Under the pieces are notes generated by a model. It was not told the DNA's origin and did not search any database. It saw nothing but the letters and a program-made list of their open reading frames with translations. A stretch of DNA of 6,294 bases, taken from contig CAZBNW010000135.1 of NCBI GenBank assembly GCA_964493385.1, forward strand, positions 1 through 6,294, written 5' to 3'. Below, in pieces: positions 6,087 through 6,294 of this stretch (within the stretch, counting starts at the first letter, position 1; the number at the start of each line of letters is the position of its first letter). The translations under genes were made by a program, and so were the position numbers. This DNA is from Loki-b32 sp964493385. GTDB taxonomy: Archaea > Asgardarchaeota > Lokiarchaeia > Sigyniarchaeales > SOKP01.

Positions 6087-6198
6087 GGGCAATTTTTAGC
6101 GATAAAAATCAAGGGGATGACAGGAGAGTCCTGCCATAAAGGTAAGAAAAGGGGGAAAATGGCGGGGGTAAGGAGGACGAGATCCTTCCTTTTTTTTT
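6087..6198 (+). ncRNA. Candidate structured small RNA in a GC-rich island
   Basis: In a 331-bp gap between two minus-strand genes (5886-6216), positions 6111-6190 are 42/80 G+C, far above the AT-rich flanks, and strongly purine-biased on the plus strand. Three hairpins are visible: ATTTTTA/TAAAAAT closing a GCGA (GNRA-type) tetraloop (6092-6109); ATGACAGGA/TCCTGCCAT around GAG (6117-6137, one A-C mismatch on plus, a G-U pair on minus); and AAGGAGG/CCTTCCT (6170-6191) running into nine T. A TATA-like box sits at the right distance upstream. GC-rich islands in AT-rich archaea often mark structured RNAs. It does not match tRNA, 5S, SRP RNA or a riboswitch I know. The plus strand is favoured by the terminator and the GNRA loop; the middle hairpin pairs slightly better on the minus strand. 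The rest of the gap (5886-6057) shows only AT-rich sequence. Confidence 0.4.
6170..6198 (+). terminator. Hairpin plus T9 at the end of the candidate RNA
   Basis: AAGGAGG (6170-6176) pairs with CCTTCCT (6185-6191), with one G-U pair and an 8-nt loop; a run of nine T (6190-6198) overlaps its end. This resembles an intrinsic terminator, and the T-run alone is a good archaeal stop signal for plus-strand transcription. Confidence 0.5.
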
Positions 6199-6200
6199 AT

Positions 6201-6218
6201 AAAAAATTGAATTCAATT
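6201..6218 (-). terminator. Palindrome plus T6 after the partial gene
   Basis: AATTGAATTCAATT (6205-6218) is a perfect 14-bp palindrome overlapping the stop codon of the minus-strand gene at the right edge. On the minus strand it is followed by T (six T at 6206-6201). Together with the plus-strand T9 it makes a compact convergent terminator region. Confidence 0.4.
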
Positions 6219-6294
6219 ATTTATTTAGTTTTTTTAATGTATATTTCCCATTTTTTTGAGAAATTTCTGATTTTTTTGAAAGAACCTCAAATAA
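6217..6294 (-). CDS. C-terminal end of a paralogue of the 357-residue protein (partial)
   Basis: The minus-strand frame entering from the right edge is open for 25 codons and ends at TAA (6219-6217). It contains LSKKSEISQKNGKY, against LSKYSEISQKDGIY in the protein at 4771-5844; 14 of 21 aligned residues are identical, and the stops lie within four residues of each other. The two genes share an exact 17-bp stretch (TTTTGAGAAATTTCTGA at 4796-4812 and 6254-6270) but otherwise differ in codons, so this is a diverged tandem paralogue rather than a recent copy. Only the C-terminus is in the window; whether it also has an RHH-like N-terminus cannot be seen. Its function is unknown. Confidence 0.8.
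   Translation of the reverse strand, partial: LFEVLSKKSEISQKNGKYTLKKLNK

Noticed and set aside
6117..6137. SECIS-like ATGA at the base of a hairpin (some Asgard archaea use eukaryote-like SECIS)
   Set aside because: The stem is too short, the loop is only three bases, there is no unpaired AA in the apical loop and no opposing GA pair, and no nearby gene shows an in-frame selenocysteine codon.
6111..6145. Resemblance of the AGGAGAGTCC stretch to conserved region I of RNase P RNA
   Set aside because: The match is a few bases long and no counterpart of the other conserved RNase P regions (such as ACAGAAA) follows before the T9 stop; the span is too short for RNase P RNA.
6124..6196. Hydrophobic minus-strand frame across the GC-rich island
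   Set aside because: It has no usable start codon after the upstream TAA and arises from the pyrimidine-rich complement of the island.
4796..6270. 17-bp exact repeat (4796-4812 and 6254-6270) as a mobile-element or recombination site
   Set aside because: Both copies encode the same SEISQK motif in frame at the ends of two paralogous genes, which explains the identity.
6117..6294. Plus-strand open frame from ATG at 6117 (starts MTGESCHKGKKRGK) running to the window end
   Set aside because: Its second half is a phenylalanine/leucine/isoleucine-rich translation of T-rich DNA, it reads through the T9 terminator, and it is antisense to the well-supported C-terminus of the paralogous gene. The basic N-terminal stretch comes from the purine-rich island. 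A real gene here is not excluded but is less likely than an RNA.

Overview
This is a low-GC archaeal window. The archaeal taxon is firm, because it carries both subunits of the archaea-only Glu-tRNA(Gln) amidotransferase GatDE and an archaeal/eukaryotic-type ribosomal protein L2. The strong AT bias and the unfamiliar lysine/phenylalanine-rich protein with a ribbon-helix-helix-like N-terminus would fit an Asgard (Lokiarchaeia-like) genome, but that assignment is an inference.

All protein genes lie on the minus strand, so transcription runs from the right edge to the left. From the right edge: the last 25 codons of an unnamed protein (6217-6294); an intergenic stretch holding a GC-rich, purine-rich island that looks like a small plus-strand RNA gene (about 6087-6198); an intact 357-residue unnamed protein (4771-5844) whose C-terminus is clearly paralogous to the partial gene; gatE (2705-4624) and gatD (1346-2704), joined as TAA-ATG with no spacer; then rpl2 (478-1209), 136 bp downstream of gatD with its own likely promoter. 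rpl2 is not followed by the usual rps19.

The main discovery lies to the left of rpl2. A second copy of the L2 C-terminal tail (176-301, minus strand) forms a 41-codon open frame with its own ATG and stop. Over the 40 shared codons it differs from rpl2 at 29 codons and 33 of 120 bases, yet only one residue changes (Val to Ile). This is not a recent duplication. It is either a displaced 3' end left after rpl2 was replaced by a diverged homologue or carried by an inserted element, or a peptide kept by selection. The two copies are separated by 176 bp of AT-rich DNA containing a long broken hairpin.

Functionally, GatE and GatD form one operon that makes Gln-tRNA(Gln) from Glu-tRNA(Gln), and L2 is a core large-subunit ribosomal protein, so the left two thirds is translation machinery. 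The right third is accessory: two tandem paralogues of unknown function, a possible autoregulatory operator, and a possible small RNA.
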